64,000 nucleotides of DNA, taken from positions 1,116,001-1,180,000 of the forward strand of contig JAHBZQ010000001.1 in NCBI GenBank assembly GCA_019635355.1, read 5' to 3'. This DNA is from Rhizobacter sp. Lineage in GTDB: Bacteria > Pseudomonadota > Gammaproteobacteria > Burkholderiales > Burkholderiaceae_C. The notes under the pieces were generated by a model that did no database searches, had not been told where the DNA came from, and saw nothing but the letters and a program-made list of their open reading frames with translations. Made by a program: the position numbers and the translations under genes. The stretch's first letter is position 1. Each line of letters begins with the position of its first letter. Positions 17,384 through 25,524 of this stretch are shown here, piece after piece.

Positions 17384-18036
17384 GGCTGGCCCTCCGGCGT
17401 AAAAAACGGCAGCGGCTCGTCGGGGGTGCGGCGCTGGAGCGCGCCGTCGAGCCGGCTGATCGCCTGCGGCAGGTGGCCGGCGAGGATCACCGGCTCGTGC
17501 TCGTAATAGCGGCCCCAGTGGTGGCGCTCGTCACCGAGCTTGTGCGGGTCGGCTGCACCGAGCGCGAGCGGCGTGATGCCCAGGCGCAGGAAGAGCGCCC
17601 GCAACTCGCGCGTGACGGTGCTCACCACCCAGGTGTAGCCCTCGTCCACCAGGTGCTGGGTGAGGCAGTGGATGAGGCGGCGCCCTTCTCCGGCGCGCGT
17701 GGCGGCAAGGTGGCCCACTTCCACGATCTGCGCGCGGGGCACGGGCTCGCCGGCCGTCTGGGGCAGGCAGTGTTCGATGGGGCGGCCGAGGTAGCGTTCG
17801 AGGAAGAGCGGCTCGTCGCGTGCGGCGCGGTAGCCGGCCGCGGCGACCACGCCACGCGGGTCGGACAGGCTCGCGAGCACCGGCGTGAAGGCCGGGGGCT
17901 GCGCGCCGTAGCGGTGGTCGTAGACGTTGCGGATCAGGGCCTCGACCGCCGCGCGTCGCGGTGAAGCCGGTGCGTGCAGTTCCAGACGGCAGGTGTGCGT
18001 CTCGGTTGAAGCGTGGTGTAAGCGTCGCGCATGCAT
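17380..18036 (-). CDS. Thermostable-hemolysin (T_hemolysin) family protein
   Basis: 218 aa. The family signature is clear: RYGAQPPAFTPVLASL (42-57), LFLERYLGRPIE (77-88) and IVEVGHLAA (104-112), followed by a segment like GNAT acyltransferases (LVDEGYTWVVSTVTRELRAL). The name comes from a Vibrio gene product; the fold prediction and operon context favour an acyl-transfer or autoinducer-synthase-like role over haemolysis. The ATG at 18036 is the closest start fitting the family; longer forms would run into the divergent gene. It is first of four ATGA-coupled genes. Confidence 0.82.
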   Translation of the reverse strand: MHARRLHHASTETHTCRLELHAPASPRRAAVEALIRNVYDHRYGAQPPAFTPVLASLSDPRGVVAAAGYRAARDEPLFLERYLGRPIEHCLPQTAGEPVPRAQIVEVGHLAATRAGEGRRLIHCLTQHLVDEGYTWVVSTVTRELRALFLRLGITPLALGAADPHKLGDERHHWGRYYEHEPVILAGHLPQAISRLDGALQRRTPDEPLPFFTPEGQP

Positions 18037-18094
18037 GATGGGGGGTCGGTGGCACAAGGGATCACCTTGCTGACCGGCATGGTCGGCCGGCTCG

Positions 18095-18111
18095 TTTAAC
18101 GGCCGCTTAAG
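18095..18111. promoter_or_regulatory. PmrA/QseB-type box TTTAAC-N5-CTTAAG
   Basis: Two TTAA-centred half-sites (18095-18100 and 18106-18111) separated by five bases match the PmrA pattern YTTAAK-N5-YTTAAK closely, in AT-poor surroundings. The box lies between the divergent hemolysin-family operon and the P-type ATPase, and an OmpR-family regulator of this class is encoded in that operon. No clear -10 is seen on either side, so direction is undecided. Confidence 0.5.
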
Positions 18112-18152
18112 TGGCCGCCCGGGCCGGCGCGCCGCTTGTGCCCGAACGTGAC

Positions 18153-20729
18153 ATGCGACAACAAATGCATCCGCACGCGAACCCATCAGCACCGCCGACC
18201 GCCGAGCAGCCCGACTGGAGCCTGCCGGCCGACGAGCTGCTGCAGCGCCACGCCAGCCGCCGCACCGGCCTGGCCACCGCCGACGCACAGGCCCGCCTGC
18301 AGCAGCACGGGCCCAACGCCATCGACGAACGCACGAGCGTCGCGCTCTGGCGGCTGGCCTTGCGCCAGGTGTCGAGCCCGCTGGTGCTGATCCTCGTGAT
18401 CGGCGGTGTGATCTCGGCGCTGCTCACGAGCTGGGCCGACGCGGCCACCATCCTCGCCATCGTGAGCGGCAGTGCGGCGCTCGGGTTCTGGCAGGAGCTG
18501 CGAGCCTCGCAGGCGGTGGAGAGCCTGCGCCAGCGCCTTGCGCTCACCGCACGCACCTGGCGCGACGGCGCCCCCGCGCGCTTGCCCGCACGCGAGCTGG
18601 TGGCCGGCGACGTGGTGGAGCTGAGCGCCGGCAACCTGGTGCCGGCCGATGGTGTGGTGCTAGACGCGCGCGACTTCCTCGTCACCGAGGCCAGCCTCAC
18701 CGGCGAGACCTTTCCGGTGGAGAAACACGCCGGCCCGATCGACGCTCGTGCCGCCTTGCGCGAACGGACCAACAGCGTCTTCCTCGGCAGCTCGGTGCGC
18801 AGCGGCTCGGCCACGGTGCTGATCACACAGACCGGCGAGCGCACGGTGCTCGGCGAGCTGGCCTCGGGCCTGCGGCTGCGCGAGCCCGAGACCCGCTTCG
18901 CGCTCGGCACGCGCCGCTTCGGCGAGATGCTGCTGCGGGTGATGTTCGTGGTGGTGATCGCGGTGCTGGCGATGAACCAGTGGCTCGGCCGCCCGCTGAT
19001 CGACTCGCTGCTCTTCGCGGTGGCGCTGGCGGTGGGGCTCTCGCCCGAGCTGCTGCCGGCCATCGTGAGCGTGATGCTCGCGCGCGGCACGCGCAAGCTT
19101 GCCGCGCAAGGCGTGCTCGTGCGCCGGCTGGAGGCGATCGAAGACCTGGGCGGCATGAACGTGCTGTGCACCGACAAGACCGGCACCCTCACCCAGGGCG
19201 AGATGACGCTCGACGCGGCTGTCGACCCGCAAGGCGCCGCCTCGCCGCAGGTGCTGCAGTGGGCCTACCTCAACGCCGCCTTCGAGACCGGCATCGAGAA
19301 CCCGCTCGATGCCGCACTCGTGCGGGCCGGCGAGGCGCGCTCGCTCGGCACCACCGGCTGGCGCAAGGTCGACGAGATCCCTTACGACTTCGTGCGCAAG
19401 CGTCTCACCATCGTGGCCTGCGACGAGCGCGACAGCACGCGCTGGATGGTGGTGAAAGGCGCGGTGGCCCAGGTGCTCGACTGCTGCAGCCATGTGGCGG
19501 CAGCCGAAGGCGCGGTGGCGCTCGATGCCGCCTGGCGCGCCCGGCTCGATGGCTTCGTGCAGGCTCAGGGCGAAAGCGGCCTGCGCGTGCTCGCCCTGGC
19601 CACCCGCCGCATCGAGCAAGACAAGGTGACCCTGGCCGACGAGCAGGGCCTCACGCTGCAAGGCTTCCTCAGCTTTGCGGACCCGCCCAAGCCGAGCGCG
19701 GCGCAGGCGCTGCAGCAGCTGCGCCGCCACGGCGTGCAGGTGAAGATGATCACCGGCGACAACCGCCACGTGGCGGCCCACGTGGCGGAGCAGGTCGGGC
19801 TCGACCCCAAAGCCATGCTCACCGGCGAGGCCATCGCCGGCCTGCGCGACGAGTCACTCTGGCACCTCGCGCCGCGCACCGATCTTTTCGTGGAAGTCGA
19901 CCCGTCGCAGAAGGAGCGCATCGTGCGCGCCTTGCAGCGCACGCGGCATGCGGTGGGCTTCCTCGGCGATGGCATCAACGACGCGCCGGCCCTGCACGCG
20001 GCCGACGTGGGCATCTCGGTCGACCAGGCGGTGGATGTGGCGCGCGAGAGTGCCGACATCGTGCTGCTGCAGCCGGATCTCGGCGTGCTCTGCCGCGGCG
20101 TCGAAGAAGGCCGGCGCACCTTCGCCAACACGCTGAAGTACATCTCGCTCACGATCAGCGCGAACTTCGGCAACATGGTCAGCATGGCGCTGGCCACGCC
20201 CTTCCTGCCCTTCCTGCCGCTCACCGCCACGCAGATCCTGCTCAACAACTTCCTGTCGGACCTGCCGGCGATGGCCCTGTCGACCGACCGCGTCGAAGCC
20301 TCTCAGCTGCGCCGCCCCCGCGCCTGGAAGATGGCCTCGCTTCGGCGCTTCATGCTCGTCTTCGGGCTCACGAGTTCGGTGTTCGACATGATCACCTTCG
20401 CGGTGCTGCTGTGGGTGCTGGCGGCCGACGAGGCGGTGTTCCGCACGGCGTGGTTTCAGGTGTCGCTGCTCACCGAGCTGGCGGTGGTGCTGGTGTTGCG
20501 CTCGCGCGAGCCGGCGTGGAAGAGCCCGCCCGCGCCGATGCTCGGCGGCGCGCTGCTCGCCGTGGCGCTGGTGGCGCTCGCCCTGCCCTACAGCGGGCCG
20601 CTCGCGGCGTGGCTCGGCTTCGTGCCGCTGCCGCTGGGCACCTCGGCCGCCGTCGCAGCGATCGTGCTGGCGTATGCGGCCAGCACCGAACTCGTGAAGC
20701 GCTTCGGGCTCGCCAAGGTGCCGCCCTGA
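18153..20729 (+). CDS. mgtA: MgtA-type P-type cation ATPase
   Basis: About 858 aa. Phosphorylation motif DKTGTLTQ, hinge GDGINDAPAL, actuator TGES-equivalent TGET, and the TM4 signature GLSPELLPAIV all fit P3B (MgtA/MgtB) ATPases, which import Mg2+ at the inner membrane. The last four helices are intact. A GTG at 18111 would give 14 more residues, but it falls inside the PmrA-type box; ATGs at 18153 and 18165 are both possible and neither has a strong ribosome site. Low-Mg2+ control by a PmrA-like system would be in keeping, though the site is only predicted. Confidence 0.88.
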   Translation: MRQQMHPHANPSAPPTAEQPDWSLPADELLQRHASRRTGLATADAQARLQQHGPNAIDERTSVALWRLALRQVSSPLVLILVIGGVISALLTSWADAATILAIVSGSAALGFWQELRASQAVESLRQRLALTARTWRDGAPARLPARELVAGDVVELSAGNLVPADGVVLDARDFLVTEASLTGETFPVEKHAGPIDARAALRERTNSVFLGSSVRSGSATVLITQTGERTVLGELASGLRLREPETRFALGTRRFGEMLLRVMFVVVIAVLAMNQWLGRPLIDSLLFAVALAVGLSPELLPAIVSVMLARGTRKLAAQGVLVRRLEAIEDLGGMNVLCTDKTGTLTQGEMTLDAAVDPQGAASPQVLQWAYLNAAFETGIENPLDAALVRAGEARSLGTTGWRKVDEIPYDFVRKRLTIVACDERDSTRWMVVKGAVAQVLDCCSHVAAAEGAVALDAAWRARLDGFVQAQGESGLRVLALATRRIEQDKVTLADEQGLTLQGFLSFADPPKPSAAQALQQLRRHGVQVKMITGDNRHVAAHVAEQVGLDPKAMLTGEAIAGLRDESLWHLAPRTDLFVEVDPSQKERIVRALQRTRHAVGFLGDGINDAPALHAADVGISVDQAVDVARESADIVLLQPDLGVLCRGVEEGRRTFANTLKYISLTISANFGNMVSMALATPFLPFLPLTATQILLNNFLSDLPAMALSTDRVEASQLRRPRAWKMASLRRFMLVFGLTSSVFDMITFAVLLWVLAADEAVFRTAWFQVSLLTELAVVLVLRSREPAWKSPPAPMLGGALLAVALVALALPYSGPLAAWLGFVPLPLGTSAAVAAIVLAYAASTELVKRFGLAKVPP

Positions 20730-20736
20730 GGCGCGC

Positions 20737-21513
20737 TCAGCGTGGTGTGGCCCAGGCCGGCCGCGCCAGCGCTTCGGAGTCGATCACTACCAGCCAGCGG
20801 CCGGCTGCGGCGTGGCGGCGCCGGTCGGCTCGCAGCACCCACAGCGTGCGGCCGGCGTCGAGCGCCTCGTCGTAGTCGGCGTCGAGCAGGCCGTTGAGGT
20901 CGAGGAACTCGTTGAGCGTGGCCGGGATGCGGATGCAGCCTTTCGACTGCGCCGTGCCGAGGCGCGGCTCCAGCACGTCGGGGTCGGTGGCGTGCACCTG
21001 CAGGCGCATCACGCTCCAGGCACGGTCGCCCCAGCCCTTGGGCGCGGCCACCCAGCCGAAGTCGAAGATGCGCATGCCGCGCCGGCCGTAGCCGCGGATG
21101 CCCAGCTCGTTGCGCGTGCCCTCGGCGCGGAAGTCGGGGTTGGCGAGCGAGTGCTCGAAGACGCCCAGCGGCGTCGTGAAATGCTCGAAGCGCCCCGGCA
21201 GCCCGGTCGAGACCGGCGCCGCGCCGACGAGCGACCACCCCGTGGTGCTGGAGCCCCACAGCACGAGCACCGCCTGCACGGCGGGCGAGCGGTCGACCAG
21301 CAGCACGAATTGCTCACGCAGCAGCACGAGGTCGTGCGTGGCGAGCGCGTCGTCGAGCAGCACGCCGTAGGTGGCGACCACGATCTCGGGCGGGTCGAGT
21401 GCCTTCGGCACCGACGCGGCGAACTCGCGGCGAAGCGGGGCTTCTTCGGCAGCGGCCCCAAGCGTGAGCGCCAAGAACACAACTGCCAGGCAGGAAGACA
21501 AGGTGGGTCGCAT
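20737..21513 (-). CDS. L,D-transpeptidase (YkuD-type), periplasmic
   Basis: 258 aa. Signal peptide with core LAVVFLALTLGAAA. The catalytic motif is HATDP (H174) followed by SKGCIRI with the nucleophile Cys193, the HXnSXGCIR pattern of the YkuD fold. It forms 3-3 peptidoglycan cross-links or attaches proteins to the wall. The ATG at 21513 fits the signal peptide; an in-frame GTG lies three codons earlier. It is convergent with the P-type ATPase. FNR-like boxes in its promoter gap are shared with Hsp20. Confidence 0.85.
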   Translation of the reverse strand: MRPTLSSCLAVVFLALTLGAAAEEAPLRREFAASVPKALDPPEIVVATYGVLLDDALATHDLVLLREQFVLLVDRSPAVQAVLVLWGSSTTGWSLVGAAPVSTGLPGRFEHFTTPLGVFEHSLANPDFRAEGTRNELGIRGYGRRGMRIFDFGWVAAPKGWGDRAWSVMRLQVHATDPDVLEPRLGTAQSKGCIRIPATLNEFLDLNGLLDADYDEALDAGRTLWVLRADRRRHAAAGRWLVVIDSEALARPAWATPR

Positions 21514-21548
21514 GGGGGCCACTGTCGCGCAGGCCCGTGACGCTCCGC

Positions 21549-21562
21549 TTGCCCGGCATCAA
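21549..21562. promoter_or_regulatory. FNR-like box TTGCCCGGCATCAA
   Basis: Right half ATCAA perfect, left core TTGC. Centred about 42 bp from the L,D-transpeptidase start on the minus strand and 142 bp from Hsp20, in their shared promoter region. Confidence 0.45.
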
Positions 21563-21595
21563 GCCCATGCACACGACCGACCGGCTTGCGCCACC

Positions 21596-21609
21596 TTGAC
21601 GAAGCGCAA
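21596..21609. promoter_or_regulatory. FNR-like box TTGACGAAGCGCAA
   Basis: TTGAC left half with GCAA right core, one core mismatch. Centred 95 bp before the Hsp20 ATG. The second of two boxes in the Hsp20/L,D-transpeptidase divergent region. Confidence 0.45.
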
Positions 21610-21697
21610 CTTCCTGCCGCGCGAGTTGCCGAAAGATTGTGGTTCCGCAGGGCGCCGCACGCCCGCGCGGCTCACCCATTCAACCCAGGAGAGCGAG

Positions 21698-22117
21698 ATG
21701 AATGCACTGACCCGCTTCGAGCGAATGAACGATTTCTTCCCCGACTTCTTCCGCGGCTTCCCGCGCGCCCTGCGCCTGGCCGAGGGCATGCCCAACGACA
21801 TCCGCATCGACGTCTCCGAGACCGACAAGCAATACGAAGTGCGCGCCGAGATTCCCGGTGCGCGCAAGGAAGACATCAAGGTCAACGTCAACCACAACTT
21901 CGTGTCCATCAGCGCCGAGATCAAGCGCGAGAAGGAAGAGAAGCAAGGCAAGCGCGTGTTGCTGACCGAGACCTACACCGGCATGGTGTCGCGCGGCTTC
22001 ACGCTGGAGCACGAAGTCGACGCGAAGGAGGTCTCGGCCAAGTTCGAAGACGGCGTGCTCAAGCTCACGCTGCCCAAGCTCGAAGGCAGCGGCAGCCGCA
22101 CCATCGCCGTCAAATGA
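21698..22117 (+). CDS. Small heat-shock protein Hsp20
   Basis: 139 aa. Alpha-crystallin domain from about residue 40, beginning IRIDVSETDKQYEVRAEIPG and ending with the diagnostic ADGVL-like FEDGVLKLTLPK; a C-terminal I-x-V (TIAVK) for oligomer contacts is present. An ATP-independent holdase in the cytoplasm. AGGAGAG precedes the ATG. The alcohol dehydrogenase starts 10 bp after its stop, so the two are probably co-transcribed. Two FNR-like boxes upstream suggest induction in low oxygen and not only by heat. Confidence 0.93.
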   Translation: MNALTRFERMNDFFPDFFRGFPRALRLAEGMPNDIRIDVSETDKQYEVRAEIPGARKEDIKVNVNHNFVSISAEIKREKEEKQGKRVLLTETYTGMVSRGFTLEHEVDAKEVSAKFEDGVLKLTLPKLEGSGSRTIAVK

Positions 22118-22127
22118 GTCTTCCCGC

Positions 22128-23120
22128 ATGACGATGCGCGCCATGCGCTGGCGCGGCAGCGGCCGGCCGCTCGAACTGGTCGAAAGCCCGCTGCCCCGCC
22201 CGGGGCGCGGCGAGTTGCTGCTCAAGGTGCTGGCCTGCGGCGTGTGCCGCACCGACCTGCACATCGCCGACGGCGAGCTGGCCACGCCGTGCGCCTGCGT
22301 CGTGCCGGGCCACGAGATCGTGGCCACGGTCGCGGCGCTGGGCGACGGCGTGACGGGCTGGCAGGCCGGCGACCGTGTGGGCGTGCCCTGGCTCGGCTGG
22401 GCCTGCGGCGAGTGCGACGACTGCCGGCGTGGCCACGAGAACCTCTGCGCGCATGCCGTCTTCACCGGCCACGGCCGCGATGGCGGCTACGCCTCGCACG
22501 TGCTGGCGCAGGCCGGCTTCTGCATCCGGCTGCCCGCCGACGCCGACCCGGTCGACACCGCACCGCTGCTGTGCGCCGGGTTGATCGGCTGGCGTGCACT
22601 GAAAGCGGCAGGCGACGACGCGCGCGTGATCGGGCTCTACGGCTTCGGCGCGTCGGCGCACCTGATCGCGCAGGTCGCCAAGGCGCAGGGCCGTCGTGTA
22701 CTTGCACTGACACGCCCCGGCGACACCGCACGCCAGGCCTTCGCCCGCTCGCTCGGCGCCGACTGGGCCGGCGGCACCGATGGCAGGCTGCCCGAGCCGC
22801 TCGACGCCGCCATCCTCTTCGCGCCCGACGGCGCGCTGGTGCCGCTCGCGCTCTCGCACCTGCGGCGCGGCGGGCGGGTCGTGTGCGCGGGCATCCACAT
22901 GAGCGACATCCCGGCCTTCCCGTATGCGCTGCTCTGGGGCGAGCGCGAGATCCGTTCGGTGGCCAACCTCACGCGCGCCGACGCGACGGAATTCTTCGAC
23001 TTCGTGCGAGCGCACCCGGTGCGCTCGCACACCACGGCGTACCCGCTCGACATGGCCAACGAGGCGCTCGATGCGCTGCGCCGCGGCACGCTCGAAGGCG
23101 CGGCGGTGCTCGTGCCCTGA
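22128..23120 (+). CDS. Zinc-dependent alcohol dehydrogenase
   Basis: 330 aa MDR-family enzyme. Catalytic-zinc ligands in CGVCRTDLH and the GHE motif; the structural zinc site has four cysteines in CGECDDCRRGHENLC. The Rossmann region GLYGFGASAHL binds NAD(P)H. It probably interconverts primary alcohols and aldehydes, disposing of reductant under oxygen limitation. The short length and ending DALRRGTLEGAAVLVP match zinc-binding ADH family proteins found with USP and Hsp20 genes. It is downstream of and close to Hsp20. Confidence 0.9.
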   Translation: MTMRAMRWRGSGRPLELVESPLPRPGRGELLLKVLACGVCRTDLHIADGELATPCACVVPGHEIVATVAALGDGVTGWQAGDRVGVPWLGWACGECDDCRRGHENLCAHAVFTGHGRDGGYASHVLAQAGFCIRLPADADPVDTAPLLCAGLIGWRALKAAGDDARVIGLYGFGASAHLIAQVAKAQGRRVLALTRPGDTARQAFARSLGADWAGGTDGRLPEPLDAAILFAPDGALVPLALSHLRRGGRVVCAGIHMSDIPAFPYALLWGEREIRSVANLTRADATEFFDFVRAHPVRSHTTAYPLDMANEALDALRRGTLEGAAVLVP

Positions 23121-23143
23121 GAAACCGTCGCATCTGTCGAGCT

Positions 23144-23157
23144 TTGCGCCGCATCAA
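23144..23157. promoter_or_regulatory. FNR-like box TTGCGCCGCATCAA with -10 TACCTT
   Basis: Right half ATCAA perfect. Centred 70 bp before the USP ATG. At -41.5 the -10 should lie near 23180-23185, where TACCTT is found. Confidence 0.5.
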
Positions 23158-23220
23158 GCCCACGCGCCGAAAGTCGGCCTACCTTCCAGACTGGTTCTTC
23201 TCGCAACGGAGGCGCAGCCC

Positions 23221-23661
23221 ATGAACATCCTGCTCGCTGTCGACGACAGCTCCTTCAGCCGCCACATGCTGGCCTGGCTCGGTGCCCACCCGGAGTGGCT
23301 GTCGCCGCAACACCGCTTCGCGGTGCTGCACGCGCAGACCCCGCTGCCCAACGGGCTGCGCCTGCTGCTCGACGACAAGCAGATCGAGATGCGCTACACC
23401 ACCGAAGCCAACGAGGTGTTCCGCCCGGTGCGCACCTTCCTCGATCACCATGGCATCCATGCCGAGTACCTGCACCGCGAAGGGCCGGCGGCCGCGTTGG
23501 TCATTGAGGAGACCACGCGCTGGCGTGCCGACCTGATCGTCATGGGCTCGCGTGGCCGCAGCCCGGCCGGCCAGCTGGCCCTCGGCTCGGTGGTGGCACG
23601 GGTGCTGGCGAGCACCACGGTCCCGGTGCTGGTGGTGCCGCCGCCGCGCGAACCGTCTTGA
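23221..23661 (+). CDS. Universal stress protein (UspA domain)
   Basis: 146 aa. Starts MNILLAVDDSSFS and ends with GSRGRSPAGQLALGSVVARVL and the terminal strand VPVLVVPP, the ATP-binding form of the domain. The middle (QIEMRYTTEANEVFRPV) differs from the other USPs of the window, so it is a separate subfamily. Likely a cytosolic stress/energy-state protein. It is monocistronic, convergent with the UbiB-type gene, with a well-placed FNR-like box upstream. Confidence 0.9.
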   Translation: MNILLAVDDSSFSRHMLAWLGAHPEWLSPQHRFAVLHAQTPLPNGLRLLLDDKQIEMRYTTEANEVFRPVRTFLDHHGIHAEYLHREGPAAALVIEETTRWRADLIVMGSRGRSPAGQLALGSVVARVLASTTVPVLVVPPPREPS

Positions 23662-23680
23662 CCTTCTCGCGGGGCGGTGC

Positions 23681-25381
23681 CTACTTGTCGTGGCGCCCGC
23701 TGCGCGAGATGGAGCGCAGCAGCCACACCGCGCCCGCGCACGCGCCCACGAATCCGATGAGGCCGAAGGCCGGCAGGCCGAAGAGCTTCGGGCCGCCCTG
23801 CACCGTCATCACGATGGACGAGCCGACGATCAGCGCCGCCACCACCAGCCCCACGGTGAGGCGGCTGGCCGCGCGGTCGAGCTGGTCGCCCACACGCTCC
23901 AGGTGCTTGACCTCGATGTGCACCTGCACGCCACCATGCCGCACGTTGCGCAGCAGCCGTGCCAGGTCGTCGGGCATGGCTGCGAGCAGGCTGGCCAGCC
24001 GGTTGATCGACTGCCAGCTGCGCCGCACGATGGCCTGCGGGCGGTAGCGCGCGCGCAGCGCCCGCTTGAGCAGCGGCAGCGCCTCGGCCGCCATGTGGAA
24101 GTCGGGGTCGAGACCGCGCCCCATGCCTTCCACCGTCACGAAGGCCTTGATGAGCAGCGCCAGGTCCGACGGCAGGCCGAGCCGGTGCCGGCGCAGGATG
24201 CCGGTCACGTCGGCGAGCATGTCGGCCAGGCTGAGCCGCGCGAGCGGCACGCCGTGATAGGCATCGACGAAGGCTTCGATGTCGCCGTTCAGCTGCGTTT
24301 CTTCTTCGGCACTGCCGTCGGCCCATTCGAGCAGCACGTCGCTCACGGCCGCGGCGTCTCGCTGCACCAGGCCGAGCATGAGTTTCAGCAGCTCGTCGCG
24401 GCGCTGCGCCGAGAGCCGACCCACCATCCCGAAGTCGATGAAGGCGATGCGGTTGCCGCTCAGGTAGAAGACGTTGCCGGGGTGCGGGTCGGCGTGGAAG
24501 AGGCCGTCTTCCACCACCATCTTCATCACCGCCTGCGCGCCGCGCTTGGCGAGCAGCTTGCGGTCGAGGCCCTCGCCATCGGCGCGTTCCAGCGCGTCGC
24601 CGGGCAGGCCGTCGATCAGCTGCTGCACGTTGACGCGCTCGTGCGTCCACTCCCAGTAGACCTTGGGGATCACGATCTCGGGCCGCTCGGTGAAGTTGGC
24701 GGCGATGCGCTCGGCCTGCCGGCATTCGTTGGCGAGGTCGAGCTCGCGGCGCAGCGAGCGGCCGAACTCCTGCACCAGCGCCACCGGCCGATAGGGCTGC
24801 AGGTCGGGCCAGCGGCTGGCCGCGATCGACGCGAGCCGCTCCAGCAGGCGCAGGTCGGCCTCGATGACGGGGCGGATGCCGGGGCGTCGCACCTTCACCA
24901 CCACCTCGGCGCCGTCGTGCAGTCGCGCGCGGTGCACCTGCGCGATGGAGGCCGCGGCCAGCGGCGTGGCGTCGAACGAGGCGAAGACGTCGGAAGGCTC
25001 GCCCCCGAGGTCTTCCACCAGCTGGTCGTGCAAGGCCTCGAAGGGCACCGCCGGCACGCGGCTGTGCAGCTTCTCGAATTCGGCGATCCACTCGGGGCCG
25101 AAGAGGTCGGCCCGGCCGGCGAGGATCTGCCCGAGCTTCACGAAGGTGGGCCCGAGTTCTTCGAGCGCACGCCGCACCTGCAGCGGCGGCGACAGCCGGG
25201 CCAGCTCGGCGGCGCTCGTCCAGTGCACGAGCTGGCCGGCTTTTTCGAGCAGGTCGGCCCAGCCCATGCGGCGCACGGCGTCGCCCAGCCCGTGGCGCAC
25301 CAGCACCGCCACGATCTCCTGCAGGCGGGCCAGCTCGCGTGGCCTCGAAAGCGTGCTGCCTGTCATGGCGCGGTCATTCAT
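23681..25381 (-). CDS. ABC1/UbiB-type atypical kinase
   Basis: 566 aa. Diagnostic motifs are KLGQ (in FVKLGQILAGR), AAASIAQVH (alanine-rich loop of the UbiB family), the lysine VVKVRRPG and the metal-binding FHADPHPGN and FIDFGMVG. Two membrane helices close the chain (LTVGLVVAALIVGSSIVM and LIGFVGACAGAVWLL). UbiB-like ATPases assist ubiquinone and other isoprenoid lipid metabolism. It is outside a ubi operon, so is likely a second paralogue. Start at 25381 or the ATG at 25366. A poorly conserved TTGAT sequence lies just upstream. Confidence 0.88.
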   Translation of the reverse strand: MNDRAMTGSTLSRPRELARLQEIVAVLVRHGLGDAVRRMGWADLLEKAGQLVHWTSAAELARLSPPLQVRRALEELGPTFVKLGQILAGRADLFGPEWIAEFEKLHSRVPAVPFEALHDQLVEDLGGEPSDVFASFDATPLAAASIAQVHRARLHDGAEVVVKVRRPGIRPVIEADLRLLERLASIAASRWPDLQPYRPVALVQEFGRSLRRELDLANECRQAERIAANFTERPEIVIPKVYWEWTHERVNVQQLIDGLPGDALERADGEGLDRKLLAKRGAQAVMKMVVEDGLFHADPHPGNVFYLSGNRIAFIDFGMVGRLSAQRRDELLKLMLGLVQRDAAAVSDVLLEWADGSAEEETQLNGDIEAFVDAYHGVPLARLSLADMLADVTGILRRHRLGLPSDLALLIKAFVTVEGMGRGLDPDFHMAAEALPLLKRALRARYRPQAIVRRSWQSINRLASLLAAMPDDLARLLRNVRHGGVQVHIEVKHLERVGDQLDRAASRLTVGLVVAALIVGSSIVMTVQGGPKLFGLPAFGLIGFVGACAGAVWLLRSISRSGRHDK

Positions 25382-25448
25382 GCGGGCGAGTCTAGGGCTT
25401 GATGGCGCTGCACCGCCACCGCCCGCGCGCCACAGCGCTGCCGCTAAC

Positions 25449-25462
25449 TTGATCCCGCGCAA
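25449..25462. promoter_or_regulatory. FNR-like box TTGATCCCGCGCAA
   Basis: Left half TTGAT perfect, right core GCAA. Centred 69 bp before the downstream USP ATG, matching the spacing of the 23144 box from its USP. Confidence 0.5.
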
Positions 25463-25524
25463 GCCCGCGGACAGAGCTGCGTGTGAACCTCTGCCCACCC
25501 GCCCACCATCGCCAGGAGATCGCC

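Noticed and set aside
17380..18036. Haemolytic toxin
   Set aside because: The family name is historical; no secretion signal is seen and the operon context is metabolic.
18111..18152. GTG start at 18111 for the P-type ATPase
   Set aside because: The GTG is inside the TTAA box and has no ribosome site; the downstream ATGs match the usual MgtA N-terminus better.
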